Positions 12,001 to 19,873 are shown, counted from the first letter of the stretch. The stretch: 64,000 nucleotides of DNA from Septoria linicola (GCA_024114885.1 CP099426.1:1736001-1800000), one strand, 5' to 3'. The notes: generated by a model from the letters alone, not told the origin. Translations and numbers: made by a program.

Positions 12001-13594
12001 TCAGTGGCATCTGGCGCAGAGGTATATAGCCCTTTGGGATCATGTAAGGTGGCACACGCGCTCTTAGCTTTTCGTCGATGCCTTCTGTCACTCTGCACAG
12101 CTCCGTGCATAGCCCAGCGTCGTCCAGATCTGCTGCGTGCGGAGTGACAACGTAGACTACTAGTGTCGGTACTTCGTGCTCTCGAGGGATTGCCGCCATG
12201 GCTGCAACCTGCAGGCCTGATTCCCCACAAATCTCGCTCAGAACTCCTCGCACGTGGTGTTCTACCTCCCCTAGCTCAACGCGTTGTCCTCGGAGCTTGA
12301 CTTGCCAGTCTCTACGGCCTTGGATCCTCATACTGCCATCGGGAGCGTACTTTGCGAGATCCCCCATGCGGTACAGCCGGCCTCTTCTCCCTGCCACTGA
12401 GTCACCGTCACCGGCAAGGAGGAAAGCAGGGTCTTCCACGAAGGCTTTCGCAGTCTGTGCTTCATCGCGAAGGTATCCACGACTCACGAGAGGACCTTCG
12501 AGCCAGATTTCACCACTCTCTCCAATCGGAGCCAGAGTAAACGTTCCATCCTCATCCTCGTTGACTAGCCAAGTGATCACTCCGCTTCCGTATCCTATGT
12601 TGTCAGGACTCTCGGGATTGAGCGCTGCAGTCTGCAAGGAGCCACATTCGGAAGCGCCATAGGTATTGCGGTATCTCTGAGAAGAATGTATGCGAGACAG
12701 AAGCTTCGGAGAAGCACGCTCGCCGATAGTCTCAAATCCTTTGAGCATGTGCAATGCTTCGTCATCAAGAAGATCGGCCACAGTAGGCGTTATATTGGCA
12801 AAATTTGCACGAAATCGCTTGATTGCGGCTGAAGGATCTTGTCTTCTGTCTCTTTCACTTGGTATGCATAGACATCCTCCGGCATGCCAGCAGAAGAGGA
12901 CATTGTACCAGGTCATGTCCCACGAGTACCCAGCATAATCAAAAACTCTCGATGAGGTAGAAAGGCCAGTCGGCTCAGCCTGTAGATGAAGTTCAGTGTA
13001 TAAGTTGCGGTGCTCCACCACGACTGCTTTGGGTCGTCCTGTCGAGCCTGATGTAAACGAAACCCAAAGCGCGTTGGAGCCTGATGCAGCTGGAGCCTCG
13101 GAATGTGGAACCCTTACGGATTTGGTGTTCATCGATAGTTCATCGGCATCGATGCTGCATATTATGGCATTCTTGGCAAGTCTTTCAGCAGTTGACCAAG
13201 CTTCATCTGATGCCAGCACGACTGATGGGCGGACTTGGTCCATCATGAGTCCTAATCGCTCCTCTGGCTGTGTAATATCCATGACTACAGTGACGCCGCC
13301 GGAGCGCATGACTCCTAGCATCGCCACTGGTACCCATTTGGACTTTTCGGAGAGCAGAGATACATGTACCTCGGGCCCAACACCCAGTGACTTGAGGTGG
13401 ATCGCCCACTGTCGTGAGTAGCGGTCTATTTCTTCGTATGTGAAAGAACCATTCCATGCTTCGATTGCAGGTGCTGAAGGCTGTCGTCTTGCTGTTTCCA
13501 GAATCAAGTCGTGTACCAAGCCGTCTAGTGTCTCTGGAACGGTGGCATTCCACTGCCAAATCTGCTTCAAATCGCTGCTGCTAATGGCCGGCAT
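1..13594 (-). CDS. Multimodular non-ribosomal peptide synthetase, C-terminus beyond window
   Basis: Assembles a peptide by thiotemplate chemistry. A single minus frame stays open from ATG 13594 to base 1 (at least 4531 aa); an in-frame TAA lies just upstream and no ATG intervenes, so the start is firm. Approximate residues: A1 (SGSTGRPKA ~185), T1 (GGDSV ~601), C1 (HHALFDG ~803), A2 (TSGSTGVPKG ~1276), T2 (GGDSI ~1682), C2 (NHALIDA ~1893), C-terminal half of another C domain (~2188-2345), Asn/Ser/Gly-rich insert (~2345-2415), A3 (TSGSTGVPKG ~2668), T3 (GGDSI ~3081), C3 (HHAVYDA ~3273), A4 (TSGSTGEPKG ~3745), T4 (GGDSI ~4158), C4 (HHALYDE ~4358), cut near GPTIATVPVRV. It opens with an A domain and has no leading C, so A1 looks like a loading module. 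No introns are needed. No epimerase, methyltransferase or thioesterase is visible. The product is unknown. Confidence 0.95.
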   Translation of the reverse strand, partial: MPAISSSDLKQIWQWNATVPETLDGLVHDLILETARRQPSAPAIEAWNGSFTYEEIDRYSRQWAIHLKSLGVGPEVHVSLLSEKSKWVPVAMLGVMRSGGVTVVMDITQPEERLGLMMDQVRPSVVLASDEAWSTAERLAKNAIICSIDADELSMNTKSVRVPHSEAPAASGSNALWVSFTSGSTGRPKAVVVEHRNLYTELHLQAEPTGLSTSSRVFDYAGYSWDMTWYNVLFCWHAGGCLCIPSERDRRQDPSAAIKRFRANFANITPTVADLLDDEALHMLKGFETIGERASPKLLSRIHSSQRYRNTYGASECGSLQTAALNPESPDNIGYGSGVITWLVNEDEDGTFTLAPIGESGEIWLEGPLVSRGYLRDEAQTAKAFVEDPAFLLAGDGDSVAGRRGRLYRMGDLAKYAPDGSMRIQGRRDWQVKLRGQRVELGEVEHHVRGVLSEICGESGLQVAAMAAIPREHEVPTLVVYVVTPHAADLDDAGLCTELCRVTEGIDEKLRARVPPYMIPKGYIPLRQMPLTYTGKRNRAVLTQRITEMTLREIAVLWSSDQAVRQDPSTESEKLLQLLIAEILDLNPDDISAEDNFLRMGGDSVLGIRLTAAARAKGTALSVAEIFAHPRICDLAAHIDESNHDTTGKAQDSFASGPVKPFDLLRKVSEQAARSEAAEKCFVAAEQIEDVFGCTALQAGLIALTAQRADDYVGRQKYRLLPGIDLDRFKAAWELVVATLPILRTRMIDLEQEGLVQVVIAKSLPVEWESGVSGMQHTMGLGSSLARFAIITEHDTRYFQWTMHHALFDGMSLPLILTRLRSAYHLSDPGAAPPLFQEFVRHVQSIDNEGSTAAWRAHLDDLDAEVFPSLPSIAYKPHADHEIVHHMHDITWPITAGVTAASVIRAALALLLADYTGSSDVVFGVTTSGRAVPVAGVESMVAPTLATAPARTKVDFRAGELAGNLLARVQHDSIALSEAEQLGLQAIRRVSPDAERACQFQTLLLVEPAEENIESDRLFESEAYEESLDTTVFNSYALLIHCYLLRDGGLRLTLSFDSALLCADQAKRLGPQLEHIVRQLCSPQNHQVPVSALSLTCPGDLNDIWSWNASIPTSDIDEKTTVHDLFRQRVRLQPDATAITSWDGKLTYRELDELSDSWAQRLSLQHAVGPEVVVPLCLEKGIWMTVAVMAVMKAGGVCCALDVGQPTERLESIVEQVAAPVILATKLTLSLALSLCDSRCKLGLLDDENSSSAAASGTAAPRVRSANALYVSFTSGSTGVPKGCIVEHRNFLHAIKHQRSFLNIDASSRILDFASPAFDVFWENMLMGLTAGATLCTPSREERMNDLDNFARQNRITYAEITPAHVRVVDFSHVATLNLSGEALKYADIEYLEHSKTRVLNSYGPAECTVTATASEVARPFVGKSGSPDLGQGLGAATWVLSVHQPGKLAAVGAVGELCLEGDLVGRGYLNNVSATKASFGKDPKWLANGSGDYNGRSGRLYRTGDLVRYSSDGTLHFLGRRDDMVKIRGQRVELGDVEMSVKRVLSDQQSESNAQIQVVAEIIDKNLIAFIVQPSATTQRLMQSDRLSDLVAEQVPEYMVPTAFLALDELPLSSSNKVDRRKLREQATASLASLNAQSTSKTAVTAPSNEDEYKLRDIWAEVLGLDKDTISNDIAFTRLGGDSISAMQVVSRARSRGLMISIVDLLRSRTIKRTVGTLDTDQSLQVGPGAPKEAAWQPSSEDELCLRSNGLRNKDVLAMYGCSPMQEGMLFSKKTGIASYTTHSIWACESVSSQPVSTEMLESAWRAVLTHHSIFSTIFLDNAETGGFMQAVRMPTSFEHKIAIESSGETDSAQWLKGQRVPPRFQPGEPEVAVTIAIDDRGAHACRLDTNHALIDAASVSVILEHLDLAYRDVSLPEAPPFREVIRYIERSKTNDRLEYWTTFLSSVQPCHFPAQVVERAATSTKTRTLTVQDGHDTTIYDFCQARDITRATFVQVVWALVLTHYTGVDEACFGFLASGRDMPIADVDQAVGPLINMLVSRITSGTTVEHMLRTAAQDTITHLGNQHVSLAEIQRNLGKSKLFNSSITVYDAAVSDGQGSMDTGADRTVSGLRFVEHDAFDEQEFDIGLAMGLRHKFTAIEFGYREGTLSSHAAQEVVKTINLAINYILTDDTRIPSSSGLSFFEYIVGAPQQEVDSFWKAQLTDVEAPVFPTLPSVNHQPLPDAASSKTVTLPTQGLVQTAEMYISAAWALLQAKYTNSDQVLFGLQQQRPEQENLIGRSSTIKHPLPARIILGPSDTTMEAFLSRIQQQTSSMRKYNLTPAQHLKRLTPDADNSFNFQTLVSFVDTHQPGRNSENAANGTNGRLKSNGVTSFQHSARPNGFSQSSTTNGCQTVALTNGSACDRQIEANENSSDQSYPSIALLLECFISAGETNLKTTYDSSIVSTQSVNRMLEQLEHTIHLLASPDLAQTPLQSLDIVSSADLHDIWQWNVDVPEPIMIAVHEIFAETAQARPEAEAVYAWDGNLNYQEIDELSSRLAIHLVSLGVGSRFDAIPLLFEKSVWMPVAMLAASKTGAAAVTMDVSQPVERLATIAAQVQARVIVCSASSVDMATQVLTSGGNDKDDFLVVPIDKERIEGMPLTTQEHVLPKVDPSKPVFIQFTSGSTGVPKGCCISHANLATAIQLQYRAHLEYSPRSRCLDFASYAFDACWATNIGVLCAGGVVCVPSEDQRKNDIVGFMRGARVTNATFTPTLAETINDQALLRSLNYIELGGEAVGEALVQRLLQFTRVRIAYGPSECTIGVAFAKKDEGDRGIGRGIAAGTFVVDPIAHQLVPIGAIGELWISGPLVTKGYLNDSVKTAASFIESPYWFVRGGQSGKLYRTGDLVRYNEDGSIHFVGRLDTQIKHRGQRLELDEVRFHILQKLNYQADEDQEGVQVVADMITAKDRSRASLVGFIIPKDARKMPEQDLSAMAIRMTKSISSRLGTVVPSYMVPAGYIALPSLPTTATGKVDRRRLQEIGRSLSLDQLINGDSSTVVAYREPSTKTELQLRDLIAKTLNVSPDSISADSGFLQLGGDSILSMRLVALARQEGISLSVADVFNQPTLTALALTARYDVHDDEQEIIPFSLLDVETDIVKRQAALLCKISEAQVEDVFPCTSLQAGLLSMTAKHESDYIWQLDLRLHENIDQNRLKQAWEVIVAHAPVLRTRIIYLPGTDGLMQVIVDETAHWNSPAEARTVMGLGTPLSAVALDFAADGRACFQLSLHHAVYDAHSMQLVIHALQQIYWHDALPGFSPFQPFVQHIQAVLNTEEEAAFWNKQFIDLDAARYPSLPSTGYTPRANSVSRTRVHCLGTPPPGITLATVIRATWSLLLTQLTGRSDTVFGAIVTGRQADVKGIESCVGPTLATVPVRIAPDYKSSLRTFLEQVQRQATDMTTYEQSGLQRIRKMSPEAEEACHFQSLLVYNALPVDFSAKTDGDLFDNTNGPPAESDTTSDEAFTNYALTIVVDQHESKDFELTLSSDNSVVDNAELNSISRQFEHILRLICTKDAGLIQVGQLGLASDHDLAEIWQWNREVPQPVSRCVHDIFAETVRAQPHAEAVNAWNGSLTFEQLDQLSTRLSAHISGLGVIRGTLVPLYFEKSMWMTVAMWAVMKAGGASAGNDVTQPAERLRKIVGQIKPLVVLTSAESAGMAQSLVDVNVQIVIVDAYHLQNMPLIGPVESGVRPCDPLFLVFTSGSTGEPKGVTITHENIASAIHHQADTLEIGRKGARLLDFASYAFDVTWQSNVMAVAQGSCVCVPSDHQRQNDLSNAMAELKVTSATLTPLVAETLDLNVVKGLRYIELGGEMVSDALIQRMPTRVRVTYGPSEATLGVAYAKKDRGDVGIGPPTGVCAWIVDPITSNRLVGKGCLGELWVEGPLVSPGYMNDPEKTAASFVQSPDWLMAGGPGSASGFGRRGRLYKTGDLVRYADNGHLVIVGRKDVQVKIRGQRVELSAIEAIAADAIRSSTDSKATLANISVVADLVTPIDAAGTLLVAFVALEGMNTNGSETILRSAHAKIAASAPSYMVPVAYMILDEMPRTTTGKVDRRKLREYASAVTTDGLFVPDRSSAGEQRAPSTDAEHFLRRMWSSTLKATRTISAKDNFLLLGGDSIEAMKLVSAVRQSGKLLTVADVFKYPVLEDLAKHLRLGQVEEAELPRPFSLLADSPTNVARVRKALATATGLSADDIEDAYPCTALQEGLLALAAQRSGAYFARNVFRLGKTVDLGRFKQAWSLVEGVTPILRTRFVDLHGHGLVQCVVRQSSEWQILGGDEQRPDRLMSVLGVPLSEVALATDKRSGQTAWHWTIHHALYDEPTVNLVLDSLRQAYHNDTAASLTLFSPFIRKVRSVSSETCLEFWQNEFTGLDAQPFPSLPEANYQPKADTAIEHTIKLTHDAPAGITMSTVLRAVWALLTMQYTNTNDAIFGAVVSGRQASLTGLATVAGPTIATVPVRVRMPTEEHDNDITVQTLLQQIQMQAVNMT

Positions 13595-14898
13595 TGTGAT
13601 TATAGGAATGAGGCCGAGGCATGCCACCCCATGTTAGATGTTGCGAGTAGTGATTATACATGTTTACAACGGACACAAAATCCTCAAGCGCTACGTGAGC
13701 TCCACCCACCGAAGGCTTGCAGTAGCCACTTGGCTAGCCATTGCGAGCCAGACCACAGACTCTAGACAAACCTTGACCCGAAGGATCCGCTGTGGGAGTA
13801 CATGTCAGTAAGCTTAAGCGGGCAAACCGCGCCGTTCATATGGTAGTCACATCCCACGTGTAAGTTCGCCATCATGCACGACCTGTTGCTTCAGCTGCGA
13901 GCAGGTGCTTGCGATGCAGAGCACGCGTGTAACTCGCTGCAAGCTGGGATGATGGCCGTGTCGGTGGCGCAAACGCGTGATGATCGTGTTGATGCAGGAC
14001 ACGATGTTGGTCGATGCAGCTGGGCGGGCACGAGGCCTTGGTGAGCAAGTCCGCGTGAAGCACGAACAGAGTTATCAGATCAGCGCGACCTGCCCGCGCT
14101 CTTGGCAAGACCGTCCCAGCCGAGATGATCACTTGCCCACAAACGTGTTCCCACGATTCCAACACTCAACCTGACCCACCTCATCGTGTTCGTTGACGGA
14201 AGTCATACATTGATGCTGGAGCAAGTTATCTTGTCGACACGAGTACCCCTCTGTGAGCCCGACAAACCAGTCGTGAGTGCGACATAACACGATACAGCAA
14301 ACCGTCACGTTCCGGCTGCTGTGCAAATCCGGGTCGCGATGGGGAGATCACCATCGGCCCTCTCCTGAACAAGCTTAGGTCGGATCAGATATTCCCTCGG
14401 ATCTGATTAAAAAGCAGACAACAAGCTCCAAAGTCGGGTCTTGGATTTTGGGTATCGAATCCTGCTATCGAATCACATCGTGTAGCAGTACAGAACATGT
14501 ACTCGTTACTTTACTTGGCTCAGCCACTGCATATGCTAGTAGGAACCGCGTGGTGCAGGCGAGCACGAGCTCGCTCGGGACCATCATTGTACGATGACAC
14601 GATGCATTTCTCGCCAGCGAGGTCGGCATGCCATCCCATGGCATGTAGTTCTACCCAACACTGTTACGAAAGTCGTGCGCGTGGGATTTCGGTCTCACTT
14701 GGAGCTAGCTTGATCTGTAACCACTGCAGCACGGCTGTGGTTGGACATTCCGACATTTTCACAAGCTCACTGCTTGTGACATCCCATAAGGCTTCGGACC
14801 AGGTTTGACTTACAGAGGGACAGCTCATGGTACAGATTACATGTGTCGAGTTCTTCAAGAGCTACAACCTAGTCTGAAGCTACAATACAGTCATTATA
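13595..14898. promoter_or_regulatory. Divergent promoter between NRPS and ABC exporter
   Basis: This 1.3 kb gap separates the divergent starts of the NRPS (ATG 13594, -) and the ABC exporter (ATG 14899, +). I see no convincing gene in it; the short open frames do not look coding. It holds two imperfect copies of TCGGATCAGAT (14380-14390 and 14397-14407, second copy TCGGATCTGAT) and two exact copies of TATCGAATC (14453-14461 and 14466-14474). The CGG triplets in the first pair are the kind of half-site that Zn2Cys6 regulators bind. A regulatory role is inference. Confidence 0.5.
14380..14474. repeat. Paired short direct repeats in NRPS/exporter promoter
   Basis: Two 11-bp near-identical copies beginning TCGGATC start 17 bp apart (14380, 14397). 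The tail of the first and the tail of the second, ATCAGAT and ATCTGAT, also form a 7-bp inverted repeat. Downstream, TATCGAATC occurs twice with starts 13 bp apart (14453, 14466). This is seen directly; function as operator sites is a guess. Confidence 0.45.
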
Positions 14899-17800
14899 AT
14901 GGCTGTGCTTGACAATGTCGGCAAGGTACCACTCCGGAAACGTCTGCCTTCCAACTTGCATCGCTGATATGTTCCGGTATAGCGAACACGTGCCTTGCTG
15001 GCCTGGAGGCCATCCTACGCACCTATCGTCAGCTTCGTCCGACTACTCCATGCTGCCGATCCCAGTCGACTAGACGTCGTCCTCATGTGGTCGGGAACGC
15101 TTACGGCTATTCTAGGTGGCATGCCGTTCCCTTTGCTTGGCTTGCTTTATGGAAAGGTGGTAGATGAGCTCGCAGACTGCTCAGTAGAGTCTGCAGCAGA
15201 ACCAGACTCATCCGCGCAATGGGCGTCAGTGCAGAACAAGGTCTTTGGAATGTTTGCAGTAGCACTCGCTAATTTCACTATGATATATGCTGTAAGTGCG
15301 ATTGCCATACCATACATGACTAATCCTGGACGACCGCGCTAAGATCGTGACAGTACAATGGATGCTGGGGACTTTTTGGCGAACGCCTCACATACCGCAT
15401 TCGCTTCGCCTACATGCGCGCTCTGCTCAGGCAGGAGCCCGCATACTTCCATGGACTACCATCTGGAGAAATGGCGACTCGACTAGATACTGATATCCAG
15501 AACATACAGACTGGCACGGGCGAGAAGGTTGCTCACTACATCAGTACCATCTCGTATTTCATAACTGCGTAGGTTGTTCCCGAGAATACAAAATGCCTGT
15601 CTGACTGTGCTGTAGGTACACTGTAGCCTTCACTCAGGATGCAGCTCTGACATGGAAACTGGCGGCACTGGTTCCGGTGTATGTTCTCTACGCACAGTAC
15701 ACTGGAATCCTCCTGGAACGCTTCTCGGTTCGTGTTGCAGACGGTGTAAGCTCTGCAACGAATCTGGCGTCCGAGTGCTTGCAGAACATTCCACTCGTAC
15801 ATGCATTTGGAGCAGCGAGGAGGCTTGAAGATCTGTACCATCGACGACTCCAATCCGTGGCCAACGCGGTCATTAGGAAAACCATCACAGCTGCTGGTCA
15901 GATGGCCTTTCTATATTCAGCGACATACATTTCCAACGCGTTAGCGTTCTGGCAAGGAAGTGTGCATATGGCCGCAGCACGGAACGGCGAGAACGGCAGC
16001 AGTGTGGGCCGTATCTACACTGTCCTAGCTTGCGTTCTTGACGCCTCGCTAATGTTCGCAAGCCTTTCACATTATCTCACTTACTTCATCGGAGCCAGGA
16101 CGTCATATGATAATCTACTGCCGGTGATGCAACGCGAGACTGTCATCGATGGTACAGATGAGACTGCTGGCGTTTCGATAACCAAGATCAAAGGGCAATT
16201 CGAAGTCAAGAACGTGGCCTTCCGCTACCCCAGCCGCCCAGATACACAAGTGCTAAACCACGTCTCGTTCTTATTACCAGCTGGAAAAGTCACAGCACTT
16301 GTCGGCTTGTCAGGAAGCGGCAAGTCAACGATAGCGACACTGCTCAACCGCATCTACGATCCCAACGAAGGCGAGATCGAGCTCGATGGACGCGACTTGC
16401 GTCAATGGAACGTCAAGAGCCTCAGGAACCACATTTCAGTCGTAGAACAAGATCCGACTTTGTTGAATCGCTCCATCCTGGAGAATGTGGCATATGGTCT
16501 CGCGGGGCGGTTGACATGGCCACCAGGGGCGTTAGAGGTCCTCACTGCCAAAGTACGTGATCAGGACTGCACAATTGAGCAGGCTGTTGGAGACTCTTGG
16601 ATTCTCGGTGAGGTGGTGCGGAACGTTGTCGAAGCATTGAAGCAAGCGCAGGCTTACTCTTTTGTGGAGAAGCTCGAGCATGGCGTGGCTACGAAAGTTG
16701 GCACGCGGGGACTGCATCTCAGTGGCGGTCAGCGGCAGAGAATCGCGATTGCGAGAGCGTAAGTTCATTCTTCGGCCAAAATGTTGACTACCATGCTGAC
16801 GAGGCTCGATCGCAACAGACTTGCCCGCGATGCTCCGGTACTCGTGTTCGACGAAGCGACTTCAGCCCTCGACACTGCGACAGAGACTGCGATCATACAG
16901 CAGTTGTCTGTTGTGATGCCCGGGAGGACTGTAATTCTGATCGCACACCGCCTTTCGTCAATCAAGCACGTTGACAAAGTCATCGTTATGCGTAGCGGAG
17001 ATGTTGTTGAAGAAGGAGGCTACAAAGAGCTTATAGCAAAGGATGGCCAGTTCGCCCGCATGGTCGAAATGCAGGCCCTGCAGAACCACTCGCAGTCCGC
17101 CTCCCGCAAGGACTACGCCTCGACCGAAGCATCCACTGCTGGAGGTCGTACAAGCGGCACTCAAGAGAATGCTCCGGACAGCGATGAAGCAGCTGATCTA
17201 GACAGCCACGTTCACAGGAATCAGTCCTTGAATCAGGCCGAGCCTACCGATGATGTAGACGATGATCTCGAAGACCTGCCACTGCTCGACTCTGAACTCA
17301 AAGACGACGACGATGAAGATCCGTTGGCAGATGGGCCGGAACGGAAAAGAGGAGATGAGAAGAAGAAGGCGCCATATCGACGCGTATTTGGCCAGCTATA
17401 CCAATATGCCCGCTCTCGCCGCTCTCTCATCTTCGTTGGAATTGCCACAGCAACATTCGTCGGTCTCACGTGGTCGATCGAAGCAGTCATGTTCGGACAA
17501 GCCATCGGCGCTCTTACGATCTGTGGAATCACAGCAGAGAGGATCATCTCGAGCGGTCAGCACGTCGGCATTGCTTTCCTGCTGCTCGCCATCTTCAGCT
17601 TCGCGACTAGTATCGGCTCGTCCTACTCTTTCGGACATGTGTCGGAGTATCTGCTCAACCGTGTCCGGGTCTTATCTCTCCGCAGTCTTCTGGAGCAAGA
17701 TGTGCAATGGCATGAAGACAAGGGTCGCACACCCAGTGGGCTCCTATCTTACCTGAGCGCCGATGCAACGAGTCTGGGAAACATCACTGGAAATCTTCTG

Positions 17801-19285
17801 GGAGTCTCTCTTGGTGTGCTGGTCAGCTTAGTTGTCGGTCCAGTGCTCGCACACATTGTCGCCTGGAAGATTGCTATCGTCATTCTTGCAGCAATTCCAG
17901 TCCTGGTCGGCGCTGGTATTGCGAGAGTCTCGGTCTTGACTCGATACCAGGAACGACACCGAGAGGCATTCGATGCTTCTGTGGGCATTGCCACTGAAGC
18001 AGTGGGTGCAATCAACACAGTTGCCGCCTTCGGGCTCGAAGGAGAAATGCTAGCGTCATATCAGCGAGCATTGCAAGCTCCTTACGCAGCCACGATACGC
18101 CTGGTCATTATCGGAAACTGCTTTTTAGCTCTGGGCTTCAGCATTCCCAATGCCTTGAATGGTATTGCTTACTGGTGGGGCTCGAAGCTCATCATTGCTG
18201 GCGAGTATACTCAGGCGCAATTCCAGACTGTTCTCCCAGCCATGCTCGTTGGAGCTGTCGGCTGCGGTCAGCTCTTCAACCTGCTTTCCGATGTAGCACG
18301 AGCCACCAGCTCCGGTGGTCGTGTGTTCAACCTGATCGATCTGCTTCCGAAAAGTCATCAAGGCATCGACATGAACGTGCAGGACATTTCCTCTGGCAAC
18401 TCCCAGCGCAACTACAACGACATCGAGCAAGAAGATGTGTCCGATAAATTCGATCTCGACATTGAAGCAGTACCGCTCATGAACATGGATGAGAAGCACA
18501 CCACCGACGACCCTCAACCACCGCATCACCCGAACGGCGCCTCCATCTCCATGACAAACATCTCCTTCGCCTACCCGAGCCGCCCCTCCACCACAGTGCT
18601 CCAGGACATCAACCTCACCATCCTCCCCGGCCAACTCGCCGCCTTCGTCGGCCCCTCCGGCAGCGGCAAATCCACCATCTTCAGCCTCCTCGAACGCTTC
18701 TACCTCCCCTCCACCGGAACCATCCACATCAACTCCCTCGACATCACCAAAACCTCCTCCCCCTCCACATTCCGCTCCCAAATCTCCCTCGTCCCCCAAA
18801 CAAACATGCTCTTCGACGCCGATATAGCCTTCAACCTCGAACTGGGCTCGTCCTCCCCAACCTCCATCCCTTCTGCCACTACCCTCGAATCCGCCGCCCG
18901 CAGAGCCAACATCCACGAAACCATCACCTCCCTCCCACAATCTTACTCCACGCCCTGCGGCGCCAACGGGCAATCCTTCTCCGGCGGGCAACGCCAACGT
19001 CTCTCCCTCGCGCGAGCTCTCGTTCGTAATCCTTCCTTATTGCTTCTCGACGAACCGACGTCCGCACTAGACAGTGAGAGTGAAGCCCGATGGCAGGAAA
19101 CGCTCAAGGAGCTGAGGGGCCAGTCGACGATTTGTATTATAGCGCATCGGTTGCATACGATTCAGGCGGCGGATGTGATTTTTTTGATTCGTGAGGGGAG
19201 AGTGGAGGATCGCGGAACGCATCAGGAACTACTGGGGAGGAATGAGAGGTATAGGAGTAATGTTATGGGGCAGGTTTTGGATTGA
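14899..19285 (+). CDS. Full-length ABC-B (MDR type) exporter
   Basis: Membrane exporter of the (TMD-NBD)x2 type, about 1386 aa. Proposed exons: 14899-14925, 14983-15291, 15354-15568, 15616-16758, 16819-19285; all junctions are GT...AG and keep frame. The first exon is only nine codons. It was chosen because the second exon's frame has a stop just upstream (TAG 14980-14982) that coincides with the intron end, and because its next ATG lies inside the first membrane domain. NBD1 has Walker A GLSGSGKS (~413), LSGGQ (~551) and DEATSALD (~575). An acidic linker (~680-750) joins the halves. NBD2 has GPSGSGKS (~1175), SFSGGQ (~1283) and DEPTSALD (~1308). Divergent pairing with the NRPS suggests it exports the peptide or gives self-protection, which is inference. 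A general drug or lipid exporter is the alternative. Confidence 0.9.
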
Positions 19286-19456
19286 TTGACCTTTCTAGAT
19301 GGGTTGAACGTGATGAGGAGGTTTAGAGATCGAGATTGAGATTGAGAGTGAGAGAGAGATGAAAAGGAGGAGAGGGAGAGCAGGTTGTGATGTAGATCTC
19401 CGTATATATTCTCGCCCCGATCCCTCCCTCTCTCTCTCCTCTTTTCTTCCTCTGAT
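19286..19456. repeat. GA-rich then CT-rich tract between convergent genes
   Basis: The short gap between the ABC exporter stop and the small secreted protein stop holds a purine tract (about 19322-19380, GAGA-rich) followed by a pyrimidine tract (about 19425-19455, CTCT-rich). The two could pair as a long imperfect hairpin or form a triplex, but may simply be low-complexity 3' UTR. Confidence 0.4.
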
Positions 19457-19873
19457 CTAAAAAGCCCTCGCCGTACAGCATCCATCTTCTCGATTAGCAG
19501 TCTTCGTCACGATCAAAGTAGGACAAGTCACCGGTCCACAATCCGTCACGCAAGCCCCACCATAACTCGTGACCTATCCATCCAACCTTCATCAGCTCCA
19601 CTTCCACATATGACAGAAAGATCAACACTCACAGTCGGAATACTCGCACACTCGGTCACGAGCGCGGCGTGGTTCTGGGGAACGGTGACGGTGGCTTTGG
19701 GACGTGCTTCGTCGGCGCAGATGATCATGGGGCATATGCCGGCGGTCGGAGGCGGTGCTGGGGAGGGGTGCTTGTTAAAGGGATGTGTGTTGATGGAGGG
19801 GAGGGCTGGTGAGAGTGTACACTAGAGCTGCGGTGGAGAGGGCGAGGTAGTTGAGGAGAGTGGAGGTCAACAT
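19457..19873 (-). CDS. Small secreted cysteine-rich protein (effector candidate)
   Basis: Predicted 101-aa secreted protein of unknown function. Proposed exons on the minus strand: 19873-19823, 19770-19633, 19573-19457, all joined in phase 0. The N-terminus (MLTSTLLNYLALSTAAL) looks like a signal peptide. The mature part carries eight cysteines, with motifs CPMIIC and CVTDCGPVTC and a terminal CC pair. A TATATAA element at 19976-19970 lies about 100 bp upstream of the ATG, which supports the start. Intron 2 has clear GTGAGT and TAG ends and a GCTGAT branch-like site. Intron 1 (19822-19771) has a weaker branch signal and is the least certain part. It lies tail-to-tail with the exporter. Small size, signal peptide and cysteine content fit fungal effectors or hydrophobin-like surface proteins, but I recognise no named family. 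Confidence 0.55.

Noticed and set aside
1..13594. The NRPS as a pseudogene, since no long closed minus-strand frame is seen
   Set aside because: The frame simply has no stop before the window edge. Reading it through shows continuous domains and no internal stop.
14497..14808. 103-codon plus frame in the NRPS/exporter promoter
   Set aside because: No homology-like features and it would sit in the shared promoter; more likely chance.
18125..18997. 290-codon minus-strand Gly-rich frame
   Set aside because: Antisense shadow of the exporter's second nucleotide-binding domain, caused by GC-rich third positions.
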